Shown one piece after another: positions 44,459 through 54,690 of a stretch of 64,000 nucleotides of DNA. Numbering within the stretch: position 1 is the stretch's first letter; every line of letters begins with the position of its first letter. Both the position numbers and the translations under genes were made by a program. The DNA is taken from NCBI GenBank assembly GCA_015179045.1, contig WHUZ01000016.1, positions 434,001-498,000 of the forward strand, given 5' to 3'. The DNA is from Kalaharituber pfeilii (Eukaryota; Ascomycota; Pezizomycetes; Pezizales; Pezizaceae). The notes under the pieces were generated by a model that worked only from the letters and a program-made list of their open reading frames with translations, was not told where the DNA came from and did no database searches.

Positions 44459-44538
44459 TTATCTTTCCTTGTTTTTTTTTTTTTTTATATCATTGATCGC
44501 TTGCCGCCCTATGGGCTATGGCGATTTATCTTTCCTTG
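44459..44538 (-). mobile_element. LINE family A tail-only insertion
   Basis: Insert 44472-44525 (54 bp) with TTATCTTTCCTTG on both sides (44459-44471 and 44526-44538). It is the ATCGC/GCGAT version of the hairpin, in the 3' flank of the GPI-protein gene. Confidence 0.95.
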
Positions 44539-46399
44539 CAGGCCTCGAGAACCATTGATTGAACGACAGGGTTGGGTTTGAAACTTTGCTTTCCTTGGTT
44601 TTTTCTTTGTCTTGGGTCGGGTTAAGTTACGGATTTGGCATTGGAACATGGCTACATACATTGTTTGGATAGCATCGAAAATCAAAATATCTTTTTGCTC
44701 TTAGGGACTAGCCGAGTGTAGTCTCATGCCATCAGACGAATGAGTTTATTATTGTTTTGTGCAGTGATGTGAGCTCATATCAACTCCTAGTCACGAACGT
44801 TGAGTTAGAATTGCTCAGGCAAGGTAAGTCTTTACACATTCCCCGCTATGCAACTTGAAACATCGCTGACTGTGAGATGATTCGTTCTGGTTACCAAGCC
44901 CCATCAAGCTCCGAGCCCTTAGTCGTGAGATACCTTTGCTTTCTGTTGTGGGTACTGTAGCATGCATTTGGAACGATAACGTCGCAAACACACCTCGTCC
45001 GGAAGATTCGATGCTGTGGGCGGTATCGAGCGCAAAGTCCACAGAGGGGAAGAAGACGCGAAAGGCATAGAGGGGGACAAGGAGAATAGGGGCGTAAGAA
45101 GAGAAACGGTACTACATCTCAGAACACAAAGGCGCAACTGCAGGACCTAGATCAAAAAACCGGTGATGCGATGATCCTGAACGACGCTGATGATGATCCT
45201 CCCGTGAGGTGCCCCCCCTTCTCCCCTCAAGAAATACGCTTAACCTCCCAGTATCACTTCCTTTTGCGGAAATTACCTCCCGCACCCCCCATGCCTCAGA
45301 CTGTTCTCCTACCCAAACGGGCACTGGATACTGCCAAGATTCCCCACAATACCCGTTCAAGGTCCAAGCCAAGGAACTCTCCATGCAGACGCAGGAATTC
45401 TCGTCTCGGCTCCCACGTTTCCCTGGATCCTCGGTCTCCCCGCCTCGTTGCCGTCACCTTTTCGGCTGCTGCTGCCAGAAAACTCACATTCGCCTCCGGT
45501 ACTAGCGGAGTTCTCAGCCGGGATATGTGCGCCCCCAGCTTTGGGTTTCGCCGGGACGAAAAGCTTGAATTTCCACATCGCTGGTTACATTACCCCCGAC
45601 ACGCCCACTTTTTTTTCTTTTGAGTCGCCTGCAGGCTACCAGGGAGATGCGCCCCACATGCGACCTCCGATCCGGGATGATCCTGGCATCCCCCTTTCCA
45701 CCCTAGCTGAATGGCGGACACATTCCGCCTGCAGCTCTCGGACCGCAAGTCAATATTGAGGTGCACAAAGGCAAAGGACTTCGAAGTCCCAGATTCCATG
45801 ATTTTTGTTCAATATAAAAATTTTCATGAAGGATCCCCTCGACCCTCCAAGCTTTAAACATTCTCGCAAATTACGATTTTACAACCCACAGCAAACTTTT
45901 GCCAGCAAGTTGATTACACCGAAGTTTTCGCCATGTACTGCAATCACAAACTTTGCATTTTCACTTAGAGAGGAGTCAAGCACATTTTTTAGCCGCATAT
46001 TTGGGTGACGTACGCGTTTGGGAATCCTCGGAAGCCTTGTCGCAGAACAATTCATCAAGCGGAGGTTGTCATAGATCAATTCGCATTTTGAGGTCTTTTC
46101 TGCTGATTGTCCTTCGTTTTTCTTTTATCATTTTCATTTTGTTGGAACGGATCATTCATTGATGTGGAACAATTTTATCATGTGTGGTTGGGGGAAGGCA
46201 TGAACCAAGGCAAAACCGACACTCATCCCCTTCGAAATGCAAGCGCCAGAACAACCTAGTTGCAAGAGTACATAGACTCTTCAACGAAAATCGAGAGTTT
46301 TCACCCGCGGAGGATGCGGAGGATACTTGGCTACAGTCCCGGCTATCCCATCACTGGACTCCAAGTCCCCCGACGGCCCAACTCTGACAGTGACATTCA
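44539..46399. other. Unassigned region
   Basis: About 1.9 kb without a supported gene. Overlapping frames of 63-150 codons at 45112-45800 occur in three phases on both strands with no domain or intron signal that I trust. Confidence 0.4.
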
Positions 46400-46590
46400 A
46401 CATCTTGGCTTCCCGTCTCACATATGGGAGAGGTGCAGGGTTTGGAAACGAAGGTGGCCATCCCGCCGTTCCGTCAAGACTCCGGAGTGCCGTTGGTGCG
46501 GGGAAGAAGAAGAGACAAACATCACATATGGGAGAGGTGCGGGGTTTGGAAACGAAGGTGGCCAGGGGGAGAGGAGGCACCAACACAGCC
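46400..46590 (+). pseudogene. Duplicated LINE C-terminal zinc-knuckle fragments
   Basis: The plus strand encodes HIWERCRVWKRRWP at about 46424 and again HIWERCGVWKRRWPGGEE at about 46525, with KTPECRWCGEEEETN between them. These match the last part of family A ORF2 (CWWCGEEEETTEHILDRC and RTWKRRWPGEW at 56.1 kb). The duplicated order suggests a tandem or fused LINE remnant; no hairpin tail follows. Confidence 0.65.
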
Positions 46591-46638
46591 ACCCGCAATC
46601 AACCCCTCTGCACAGCCACAGCATCACGACTGAGCCAG

Positions 46639-46639
<1 letters not shown>

Positions 46640-46709
<70 letters not shown>

Positions 46710-46734
46710 TTCTTCTTCTTCTTTTTTTTTTTTT
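46640..46734. repeat. (ATC)n/(TTC)n/T microsatellite
   Basis: About 23 ATC units, then TTC units and a T-run. It gives artefact frames of Ile, Ser, His, Met or Asp runs. Confidence 0.95.
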
Positions 46735-47306
46735 GCTTTTTGGACTGTGTATGGTAAGAGGTTGGATTTTTTGTACGCAATCAATAAGGAACCCATGACA
46801 ACCAAAAGTTAGGTTACGTGTCTAGCGAGCATTGCTAGTCAAGTGTCTTTTTGACCTCGCGGAGGTAACCCTCTGCGTTTACCAGATCCGTTACAGTTGA
46901 CTAGCTATGATATAAAACGAGCACCAGTTCGACGCCTCACTTATCTCGCCATACTCCAAAACGAAATAATTCACTAGTCGGAAAATGGCTCATAGGCCTG
47001 GTCATACGCGGTCCCACCCGCATATAGGCTGCAAGTCCGGAAGTAACCCGGCGTGCCAATATAAGCTGCGGTATCATAGTCCGATGAGTTTTTGACTGAT
47101 CGGAATGATTGATAAGAAATTAGATAGCTGAAAATATATAGTTTTCATATGCCTTACCGTTTCATTAGAATTAGTTATATATACTGTATGACTCAAAATT
47201 CATAATATAAAATAAGGCAAAATTTTTGCTGCATATTTAATCTCTTCAGTTTTAATATATCATATCTTATTCAGGTTTAGTGTTAGGGCTCTTGTACTTC
47301 TGTTGG
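46735..47306. other. Intergenic, nothing recognised
   Basis: No supported feature. Confidence 0.4.
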
Positions 47307-47366
47307 TTTTTTTTTTTTTTTTTTTAAATATTATTACTCGCCTGCCGCCCTGTGGGCTATGCGGAG
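47307..47366 (-). mobile_element. LINE family A tail-only insertion
   Basis: T-run, AATATTATTACTCGCCTGCC, GCCCTGTGGGCTATGCGGAG; the outer CTC/GAG pairing is kept. Possible short duplication GTACTTCT/GGACTTCT. Confidence 0.7.
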
Positions 47367-48682
47367 GACTTCTCTTACATGTTCAAAGCAAAGCAATACT
47401 GGGAATTGTACTAATGAGATGGAAGAGAGTGACGATCTTGATGTATATAGTATCATTTGTTATCTCTGAGATGGTTATGATAGCTTACGATGACCTTAGG
47501 TCATAAGCGAGTATATTGATATACAAGCGATGGAGCCGGTCTGTCTTGGCGTAGTGTCCGTGCTAGCTGCTGCTCTTTGAAGTTTTTTTTTTGGTCCATG
47601 CCATCCTACTGCTGCACTTCTGCCTGTACTTCTGCCTGCATTTCTGCTGCACTTGCGCCTGCACTTGCGCCAGCACTTCGGCCTCCAATTCCGCCTGTAC
47701 TTCCGCCTGCGTTTTCGCCTGCATTTTCGCCAGTATTTCGGCCTCAGTACGCGCCGCTTTCTTCAGTACAATTCGCGCCGCTTACACATCACGATCTGCT
47801 GTGGACGGTTCGCATACCAGTGGTAGTCACACTACATCTACTCCCTTTTGCTGTACATTTATTGATAATGTAGCTAACTATTTATACTGTATATATAGTA
47901 TATTCTGTTGGCGCACATCATACTGACCCAGGGTACTTGGTACTTCTACTGCTACTTGATTTTACAATACAATAATCCTGGATACTACTGGCTACTACTA
48001 TGCGTACTGGATTACCGTGCTTGATAGTAGTAGTACACTATGTCTAGTGGATTATCTATAGAGAATTTCTTGGAGCAGTGGGAGGTACCTAGTATTACTG
48101 GGTGTACATTTGATGCTGCCGATAGGTTACTATGCAAGGCTTTGCAGGGTTTTTTCTGTGGGCAGGATATTCAGAGGTACCGGCGTGACCTTTTTACATA
48201 TTTGCAGAAGGGTGGTATTCCTTTGCAGTATAGTACTGCGAAAGATTTTATTACTATGATGAAAAAATTGAACGGGAAAAAGTGCATGCACTGAAGGTAG
48301 GTACTCAAGAGTGCAGGTATTGGTAGTAGAACTAGTTCTGCTACAGTAGCTTCCTATTATTTGAAGCGCCTACCAGTACCCTATCCTGCTACTAAATACC
48401 TGGGTTGCCGAAACCTCTATTACTTTTACGGATTGGGCACACTATATGGAAAATTATACTCTTGCTGATGGGTAGCATAAGCACCATCTAGTGGGGCTGC
48501 TCGATATGAACTGGCTACAGCTAGTAGTTAATGCTACTGATAATGTAGTGGTATATGATATAGATACCCATGAAATAGTACTGGTAGTGCTAAGAAGTTT
48601 TGGTGGATCCCAGCTTGCTGGATGAGTAGATAATATTGCTACGAAGGCTACAGAAGTTGGGAAATTGGTGCAGGTAAGTGTA
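47367..48682. other. Unassigned region with CTTCTGCCTG repeats and an orphan frame
   Basis: About 47610-47760 holds imperfect 12-15 bp repeats (ACTTCTGCCTGCATTTCTGC, ACTTCCGCCTGCGTTTTCGC). An 84-codon frame at 48040-48294 starts MSSGLSIENFLEQWEVPSI and contains CKALQGFFCGQDIQRYRRDL; it looks protein-like but I recognise no family. It may be part of a decayed transposon or a gene whose later part lies beyond the inserted element at 48687. Confidence 0.35.
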
Positions 48683-48686
48683 TAAA

Positions 48687-48735
48687 TGTGCCGGGCCATT
48701 CGTGACAAACGTTCCAGTGGCCACTGGCCCGGGCC
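48687..48735. repeat. Left terminal inverted repeat of the Ginger-like element
   Basis: Begins TGTGCCGGGCC and contains GTTCCAGTGGCCACTGGCCC. The same order is read in reverse from 51219. The left side then carries an extra CCACTGGCCCGG duplication before GGAACGCTGG. Confidence 0.85.
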
Positions 48736-48904
48736 ACTCACCACTGGCCCGGACCAGTGGCCACTAGCCCGGACTACTCAATGGAACGCTGGTTCGTGAC
48801 TGGCCCGGGCCACTCAGAATCTGAATTTTCTCATTCTACCTACAATTCACCCTCTCAAACTCACACCCACACACTCGCGTGTCCACACATCCACTGTTTG
48901 AAAA

Positions 48905-49545
48905 AAACAGCTCTACCAAGGACCCCTCCAGCGACAGGAAAAAACAGCTTCATCAAGGACCCCCAGCGACAGGAAAAAACAGCTTCATCAAGGACCCCCA
49001 GCGACAGGAAAAAACAGCTTCATCAAGGACCCCCAGCGACAGGAAAAACAGCTTTATCAAGGACCCCTCCGGCGACAGGAAAAAACAGCTTCATCAAGGA
49101 CCCCCAGCGACAGGAAAAAACAGCTTTGTCAAGGACCCCCAGCGACAGGAAAAAACAGCTTCATCAAGGACCCCCAGCGACAGGAAAAACAGCTTTATCA
49201 AGGACCCCTCCGGCGACAGGAAAAAACAGCTTCATCAAGGACCCCCAGCGACAGGAAAAAACAGCTTTGTCAAGGACCCCTCCGGCGACAGGTAAAAACA
49301 GCTTCATCAAAGACCCCCAGCGACAGGAAAAAACAGCTTCATAGACCCCTCCGGCGAAAAAAAAAAACAGCTTCATATAGGGCCCCTCCGGCGACAGGGC
49401 AAAAAAAAAAATACAGCATCATGAATGACCCTCTCCGGCAACAGGAAAAACAGCTTCATAGACCCCTCCGGCGAAAAAAAAAAAACAGCTTCATAAAGGA
49501 CCCCTCCGGCGACAGGAAAAAAACAGCTACATTAAAGGCCCCCTT
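48905..49545. repeat. 35-bp minisatellite, about 17-18 units, inside the Ginger-like element
   Basis: The unit is ACAGCTTCATCAAGGACCCC plus CAGCGACAGGAAAAA, with variants TTTATC, TTTGTC and CCTCCGGCGAC. Units 5-8 and 9-12 show the same order of variants (TTATC, CATC, TTGTC, CATC), a higher-order repeat of about 140 bp. The last units are shorter and A-rich. Confidence 0.9.
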
Positions 49546-49629
49546 CTGAACCTCTTGCTAAAGCATTATTAACACATCTAGTATGGTCTGATCCTTTGTG
49601 ACAACGAAGTGAGCATATCCTATTATCCT

Positions 49630-50837
49630 TTACACATCCACAGCGCATTGAATCGCACTTTCCAGTACACATGAGGAGGAGGAGGAGGAGGATGAGGAGC
49701 ATGCCGATGCCGATGCCGATGCCGATGCCGATGCCAATGCTGATACTGATGTAGATGAGGATGAGGATGAAGAAGGTCGAGTTACTGAACTATTAACAGT
49801 ACGCCGCATACGTTGATTGAAGACTACTTCATAAGGTGTCCGACGAAGTACTTCATGGAATTGACTATTTATTGCAGCTGATACTTCAATCAATAAGTCA
49901 GACCATGCTGTTGTACCTTTGGCTTGCATAAGAGCTTGGAGCTTTCGTTGAACAACTGCATTAGCTTGTTCAATTAAGCCTTGTGATTGAGGTGCTCATG
50001 GAGTGCTATTAATTAGTGTAATATTATACTCTTGTAGGAGAGTCTTAACAGCACCTCGGAATTCTCGACCATTGTCACATTGAATGATTTTTGGTGGACC
50101 CATATATTGAATCCACTGTTGTAGTTCGATAGCAATGGGTTCTGCATGTTTTGATGCTAATGGTCGTAGAATTGAATATTTGCTAAAATGGTCTTTGATA
50201 TGTAAGATCCATTTGAAGTCCTTATCCGGAAGATTGCTCATATCGATTAAATCAATTTGCACACGCTCGAATACCTTATTCACAATCAAAGGCTGCAAAG
50301 GTGCACGAGTTGTAGTAGGTCGATTGAGAATACACACACGACATCGCCGAATAAGCCATAATACCTAGATTTTTAGTAGTTATTACTTATAAGATAGTAA
50401 AAAAAATACGTATCTCATCTTTATTAATACCATAGTAATAATTATTAATATGCCAATACGTTTTATTTTTACCAGCAAGAGCTAAAAGATTGCAATGAAT
50501 ATCTTGAATAATATCAAATGCTCGATCTTCTGTAATAACCTCACGATGGTATTCGTTTTGGGGAGGATTCGCTTTGCGCATGAGAACACCATCCTCATTA
50601 ATAAAAAATTTCTATTTTATTAATATCTTATTATAATATCTTATTATAGATTATACTTACCTTGGCAAGAGTTTTTACATTATTCTCAGCTGCTGAAGAT
50701 ACGGGCCGTTCTGGATCACGACAGAAAATTCGGATTTCACGTAACTTCTGAGGTTCCATTCTATATCTATTTGTATGATTCCGAGATTGAATATATAGCT
50801 CGAATTGATGGCGAATCTCGGGTGTAAAAGGCTCCAT
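49630..50837 (-). pseudogene. Transposase/integrase of the Ginger-like element (broken)
   Basis: Start MEPFTPEIRHQFELYIQS at 50837. A first intron (GTAAGTATAA..ATAG) joins to a zinc-binding-like region (IHCNLLALAGKNKTYWH, YYYGINKDE, LIRRCRVC). The usual second His of an HHCC finger appears replaced by Leu. The junction to the core near 50390 is not a clean GT..AG in frame. The core has DLIDM, QCDNGREF and GLIEQAN, the D, D and E of an rve integrase. A TGA at 49996-49998 sits where related proteins have Arg, consistent with CGA to TGA. A Ser/Ala-rich low-complexity tail follows. The protein would cut and rejoin element ends; it is inactive here. Confidence 0.75.
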
Positions 50838-51170
50838 AGGTAAAGATTGTTAAGGAATGAGGCTGAAAAGTAATTACCAGTTTAGGTAAATAAGATAGGC
50901 TTAGCGTTGTATACTAGAGAAGTGTATGGAACAGAATGCGATATATGTAGAGAATATATTCAAAATACCGACAGCATGGAAAAATATCAAGTTTAAATAC
51001 TTGAGTAAATAAACAAAAAAATAAACAAATGATTTAGACAATTACAATTTCGAACCTTCTAGCATTTTAACAGCCACCAACATACCAACATTCTGTTGTA
51101 GTTCTGTGCGCAGGACAAAAAGGTCAATGCGTTGTACTAGTGTGTGATCATGAACCAGCGTTCCGTTCAG

Positions 51171-51219
51171 TAGTCCGGGCCAGTGGCCACTGGAACGTTG
51201 TTACGAATGGCCCGGCACA
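51171..51219. repeat. Right terminal inverted repeat of the Ginger-like element
   Basis: Complement of the left end: CCGGGCCAGTGGCCACTGGA, then ACGTTGTTACGAATGG and CCCGGCACA. Confidence 0.85.
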
Positions 51220-51223
51220 TAAA

Positions 51224-52100
51224 TATATATATAGTTTGTTAGAATTTCGTATTGAAAGAAATATTATAGCTTATAGAATGAACTCTAATTATTTTCTCAA
51301 ATACTACTACTAAGGCATTTCGCCTTGGAAGAGGAGTATTTGAAAAATGTCTAGAGGGAAAAAACATATAACTGCATACTCAACGATAGAATCTCAAGTC
51401 TTATAAACACGAGTTCTTAATTCAAACATCCGTAAATTATATAGTATTAAATTACCAATGGGTTTCGAAATTCTTTCTACTTGGCTAATAATATGTAAGA
51501 TAGTAGGTTGCGGATCAGAGTATTGTTCAATATAATAGTCACTATCTCAATTATCTAAATATTTATTTATATTTAGTAAAATATATAAAAATTTTTTAAG
51601 CAAAAACAAAAACAAAAAAAATACTTACTATAATAGTAAAAGCCTCTATAATATTAATTGAGAGTATTCATTAATTATTCGTATAATTAATATTCCATTA
51701 ACTTGTACTAAGGAGTTTTTGAGAGAAATATTACTTGTATTCTTAAAAAACATATAGATATTTATAGATAAGATTAGCTAAAATATAATATTAATATTTA
51801 AATTAATTTAAATAGTTATTTAAATATTATATAATAATAGAAAGTAGAAAGTAGAATTACTATCGTATAATAGTACTAATATAGCAATTTGTAAAATAAA
51901 ACTATAACTAAGAGACATTTTAAAGTAAATAATAAAAATAGACTAAGAAGAATATATGAGTAATTGAAAGTTAGATATACAGTAGTTTGAGAGTAAATTA
52001 GGCAGGCTTTAAAAGTAAGTCAATATTTAGAAATTAAAAGCTGAAAGTTAATACTTAAATATTTGTAGGTAGTGAGCTATAAGAAGTAAGTAGTAATTAA
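51224..52100. other. AT-rich unassigned region
   Basis: Strongly AT-rich, with no supported gene or repeat unit. It may continue the host sequence interrupted by the Ginger-like element. Confidence 0.4.
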
Positions 52101-52470
52101 TAAGCAGTTATTAGCTAGCAGTAATTAGCGAACAATGATCAACTAGTAGTAACTAGTAATCAACGATTATCAGGTAGGAACTAGTAAGCAATAATTAACC
52201 AACAGTAATCAGCACTTATTAGATAGTAACTGGTGATTAATAATCAATGAATAGTGACCAGCTGGAAATAAGTAGTAAATAATAGTTTAGCAAGTAGCGA
52301 ATAGTCAGTAGTAAGTAGCGAGTAGTCAGTAATGAGTACCGAGTAGTGAGTAGTATATAGATAGTGAGAGTAAGTAGTGAGTAGCGAGCAATGGGTAGTG
52401 ACCAGCGAGTAGTAAGCAGTCAACAGTGAGCAGTAGGTACGAGTAGCAAGCAGTAATATGTAAGTAAAGA
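52100..52470. repeat. Degenerate AGTAGCGAGTAGT-type repeat array
   Basis: Imperfect repeats of GTAGTAAGTAGCGAGTAGTC and GTAGTGAGTAGTA type. The array resumes at 53685-53800 on the other side of the family B LINE, so the LINE landed inside it. Confidence 0.8.
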
Positions 52471-52511
52471 GAGATCGATTAGAAAAAATTACTGTAGCAA
52501 GTAGCGAGTTT

Positions 52512-53684
52512 AGCTTGAGTTATGCTACAGACAAAAATGATGGGTTTGAGTCAGTAGCTGGAAAGATTGCCAGCACTCTCGAGGTCAATGAGGAGGAGAG
52601 AGTGTCTTGGGGACGAGATGCACACCTACCACAGACAGGCATTGAGGTCATTGACCTCAAGCTGTGCAAGGAAGACGCCCCAGCCAAATGGGAAAAGGCT
52701 ATCAATGAGGCTAAGGGTGACTCGGTGGCTATTTTTACAAATGGCAGCCGCAGTGAGGAAGGCGGTGTTGGTGGCGGATGGTGCTGGAGGCAGGTGGTAG
52801 CAGGTGAGTCAGAGGGGTCCCGGTGGGTAGGCACAAAGTAACTGTGTGGGACGGTGAGGTCTCAGGAATGAGGGGTGCCCTTGAAGCAGTTGATGGCAGT
52901 GCAAAAGTACTACTACTCGCAGACTCTCAGGCAGCTATCAGTGCAGTCCAGAAAGCAGGAAAAACTGGCAAGGCAAGAACCGCAGACCTAGCGCGGGTGA
53001 TAGAGCTGATTGCAGAGAGGCGGCGGAGGCTAAGGAAGGCGGATGCAGTGAAGCTGGCATGGGTCAAGGCCCACGTGGGGATAGAAGGCAATGAGAAGGC
53101 GGATGAGTTGGCCAAAGAGGGGGCCAAGTGCATGAGGTATGATGGGCAGGCCACTGAGGGTGGGCTGCGTCAAGAGTTAGTTCGAAAAAGAAAAGAGGAG
53201 AGGGAGCGTGCAGGGTTTGGGAAGGGCAAATTCGTAAAGTGGGGCAGGAGAGCACTCACAAATTACACTTGGCTGCGGACTGGAAAAGGCGGAGCTATGT
53301 GGAGGAGGATGGTCAGTGGCGAGGAGGTACGATGCACATGTGGTGAGGCATGGAGTGCTGAGCATGTGGTGTTCAGATGCACAGAACTGGAGCGGCCCCA
53401 GAGGAAGAACAAAAATGGGGCACATGTCACCTGGCAGTCCTGGAAGGACCTAGAGGAGAAAGGATGGAAGCAAGAAGGCGTGGAAGGTGACCCGGTCGAG
53501 TACTGGTTTGCCTGCCTCGATCTGGGGTAGCCGGGGACCAGGGGACGGAGGGCACTGGGTGCTCAAGGGTGTATGTATATTCCGTAGTTAGTTGTCTCAA
53601 GCCTGGCCCGGGTATATGGGTCCCTGCCATAGGCTGGTAGCCTGTATGCGGGGTTACGTGAATAAAAAAAAAAAAAAAAAAAAA
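52512..53684 (+). mobile_element. LINE family B, 5'-truncated copy
   Basis: Contains the end of ORF2 (RNase H and a C-terminal zinc knuckle), a short 3' UTR and a poly(A) of about 21 at 53662-53684. Its 3' end CCCTGCCATAGGCTGGTAGC, GTATGCGGGGTTACGTGAAT, poly(A) is the full-length counterpart of the tail-only insertions at 11500, 25349 and 61285. The surrounding AGTAG repeats hide any target duplication. Confidence 0.85.
52515..53530 (+). pseudogene. LINE family B ORF2 C-terminus: RNase H and zinc knuckle
   Basis: Frame 1 (52515-52841) ends in the first RNase H strand, VAIFTNGSRSEEGG, where the usual catalytic Asp of TDGS is Asn. A one-base shift near 52838 leads into frame 2 (52823-53530) with GEVSGMRGALEAV, LLLADSQAAISAV and WVKAHVGIEGNEKADELA, covering the Glu, Asp and final Asp positions. 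A CTCGEAWSAEHVVFRC knuckle lies near the end. RNase H would remove RNA from the cDNA hybrid; the shift and the Asp-to-Asn change make this copy inactive. Confidence 0.85.
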
Positions 53685-54129
53685 AGTGAGTAGTGAGTAG
53701 CAAGTAGCAAGTACTAAGTAGTAAGTAGATAGTAGTAGCAAGTAGTGAGTAGTGAGCAGTGAGCAGTAAGTAGCGAGTAGTAAGCAGTAAGTTACATAGC
53801 GTTTGCACCCAGTGTGAGTTTTGAGTTGGTTTTTCTGAGTAAGTCTGAGTTGAGCTAGTTTGTCATGCTATAAAACGTACTCGGCTCGACTGCTAAGCGA
53901 GCTAGTATGAGTTGTATGTACGTCGTAACTGAGTCGATGTATAATGTACAACTACTACTCGGCAGCTGAGCTGGTGTGAGCTGAGTATATATGTATGCTA
54001 TAAAACTCAATAGCGATTCAGCTCACACCAATGCGAATAGGCTGTAAGTAGTGATTAGCAATTCGTGAGCACCGAGTAGATAGCAAGTAATGAAGAGAGA
54101 TCAGCTGAAAATAATTAGTAAATAATAAT
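53685..54129. repeat. Resumed AGTAG-type repeat and a small inverted repeat
   Basis: To about 53800 the AGTAGCAAGTAGTGAGTAG array continues. Between 53960 and 54035 TGGTGTGAGCTGA and TCAGCTCACACCA form an inverted repeat, with GCTATAAAAC motifs near 53870 and 53998. Confidence 0.6.
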
Positions 54130-54690
54130 TTAGTAAGAAACATGAGAAACAGCCTAAAATAATTTTTTATATTTCAAGAAATTAAGAATCGAAATCAAGA
54201 ATTAGTATAGTGATATGATTTTAGTAAAGGATTATCCATTCCCTTTTTGAAACCGAAGCCGGAGGCTAGGCAGAGGCTGAAAATAATAGTTAGGGCACGA
54301 GAACAGAGGGCACTGAAATTTATTTACTAATTCTATAGTATAGACTAGCCTTATACGTACTTTGACAAATAGCCTGAAATAATATTTTTATATCAAGAAA
54401 TTAAGAAGCGAAATCAAGAAATAGTATAACCATATAGTATTACTAAATGATTTTCTATTCACTTTTCTAAACTGAATCAGATAAACTCCAGAGACTACTT
54501 TAGTAATAGAAATTTAATTACTAATCCTATAGTGTAGACTAGCCTTATATGTACTTTGAGAAACGGCCTGAAATAATTTTTATATTTCAAGAAATTAAGA
54601 GTCGAAATCAAGAAATACTATAGCCATTCTGTATTAGTAAAGGATTATCTATTTACTTTTTGGAAACGAATCGGATGAACTCCAGGCTTC
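54130..54690. repeat. Tandem repeat of about 190-230 bp, three units
   Basis: The block AAGAAATTAAGAATCGAAAT with AGAATTAGTATAG and GTAAAGGATTATCC recurs near 54175, 54405 and 54590. Between units TATAGTATAGACTAGCCTTATACGTACTTTGA or a close variant repeats as well (shared stretch TAGACTAGCCTTATA). Divergence is moderate, so the array is old. Confidence 0.85.

Larger units (their letters stand above)
48683..51223 (-). mobile_element. Integrase-type TIR DNA transposon (Ginger-like), 2533 bp
   Basis: Element 48687-51219 has termini TGTGCCGGGCCATTCGTGAC and, at the right end, the complement TGTGCCGGGCCATTCGTAAC. The inverted repeats are about 45 bp and continue as a related GGAACGCTGGTTC block after a small extra repeat on the left. 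The TAAA duplication is at 48683-48686 and 51220-51223. It encodes, on the minus strand, one retroviral/Gypsy-type integrase and no reverse transcriptase or protease. TIRs starting TGT, a short target duplication and a Gypsy-type integrase are the described traits of Ginger elements. The ORF has a premature stop, so this copy is dead. Confidence 0.8.

Noticed and set aside
46260..46812. Frames with long Ile, Ser, Met or Asp runs
   Set aside because: Produced by the ATC/TTC microsatellite in all phases.
48040..48294. 84-codon frame as a gene
   Set aside because: Protein-like but with no recognised family, promoter or continuation; reported only as an orphan frame in an unassigned region.
48905..49545. 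Regular 35-bp repeats that look like a CRISPR array
   Set aside because: Units are contiguous with no unique spacers, and the context is a eukaryotic transposon; it is a minisatellite.
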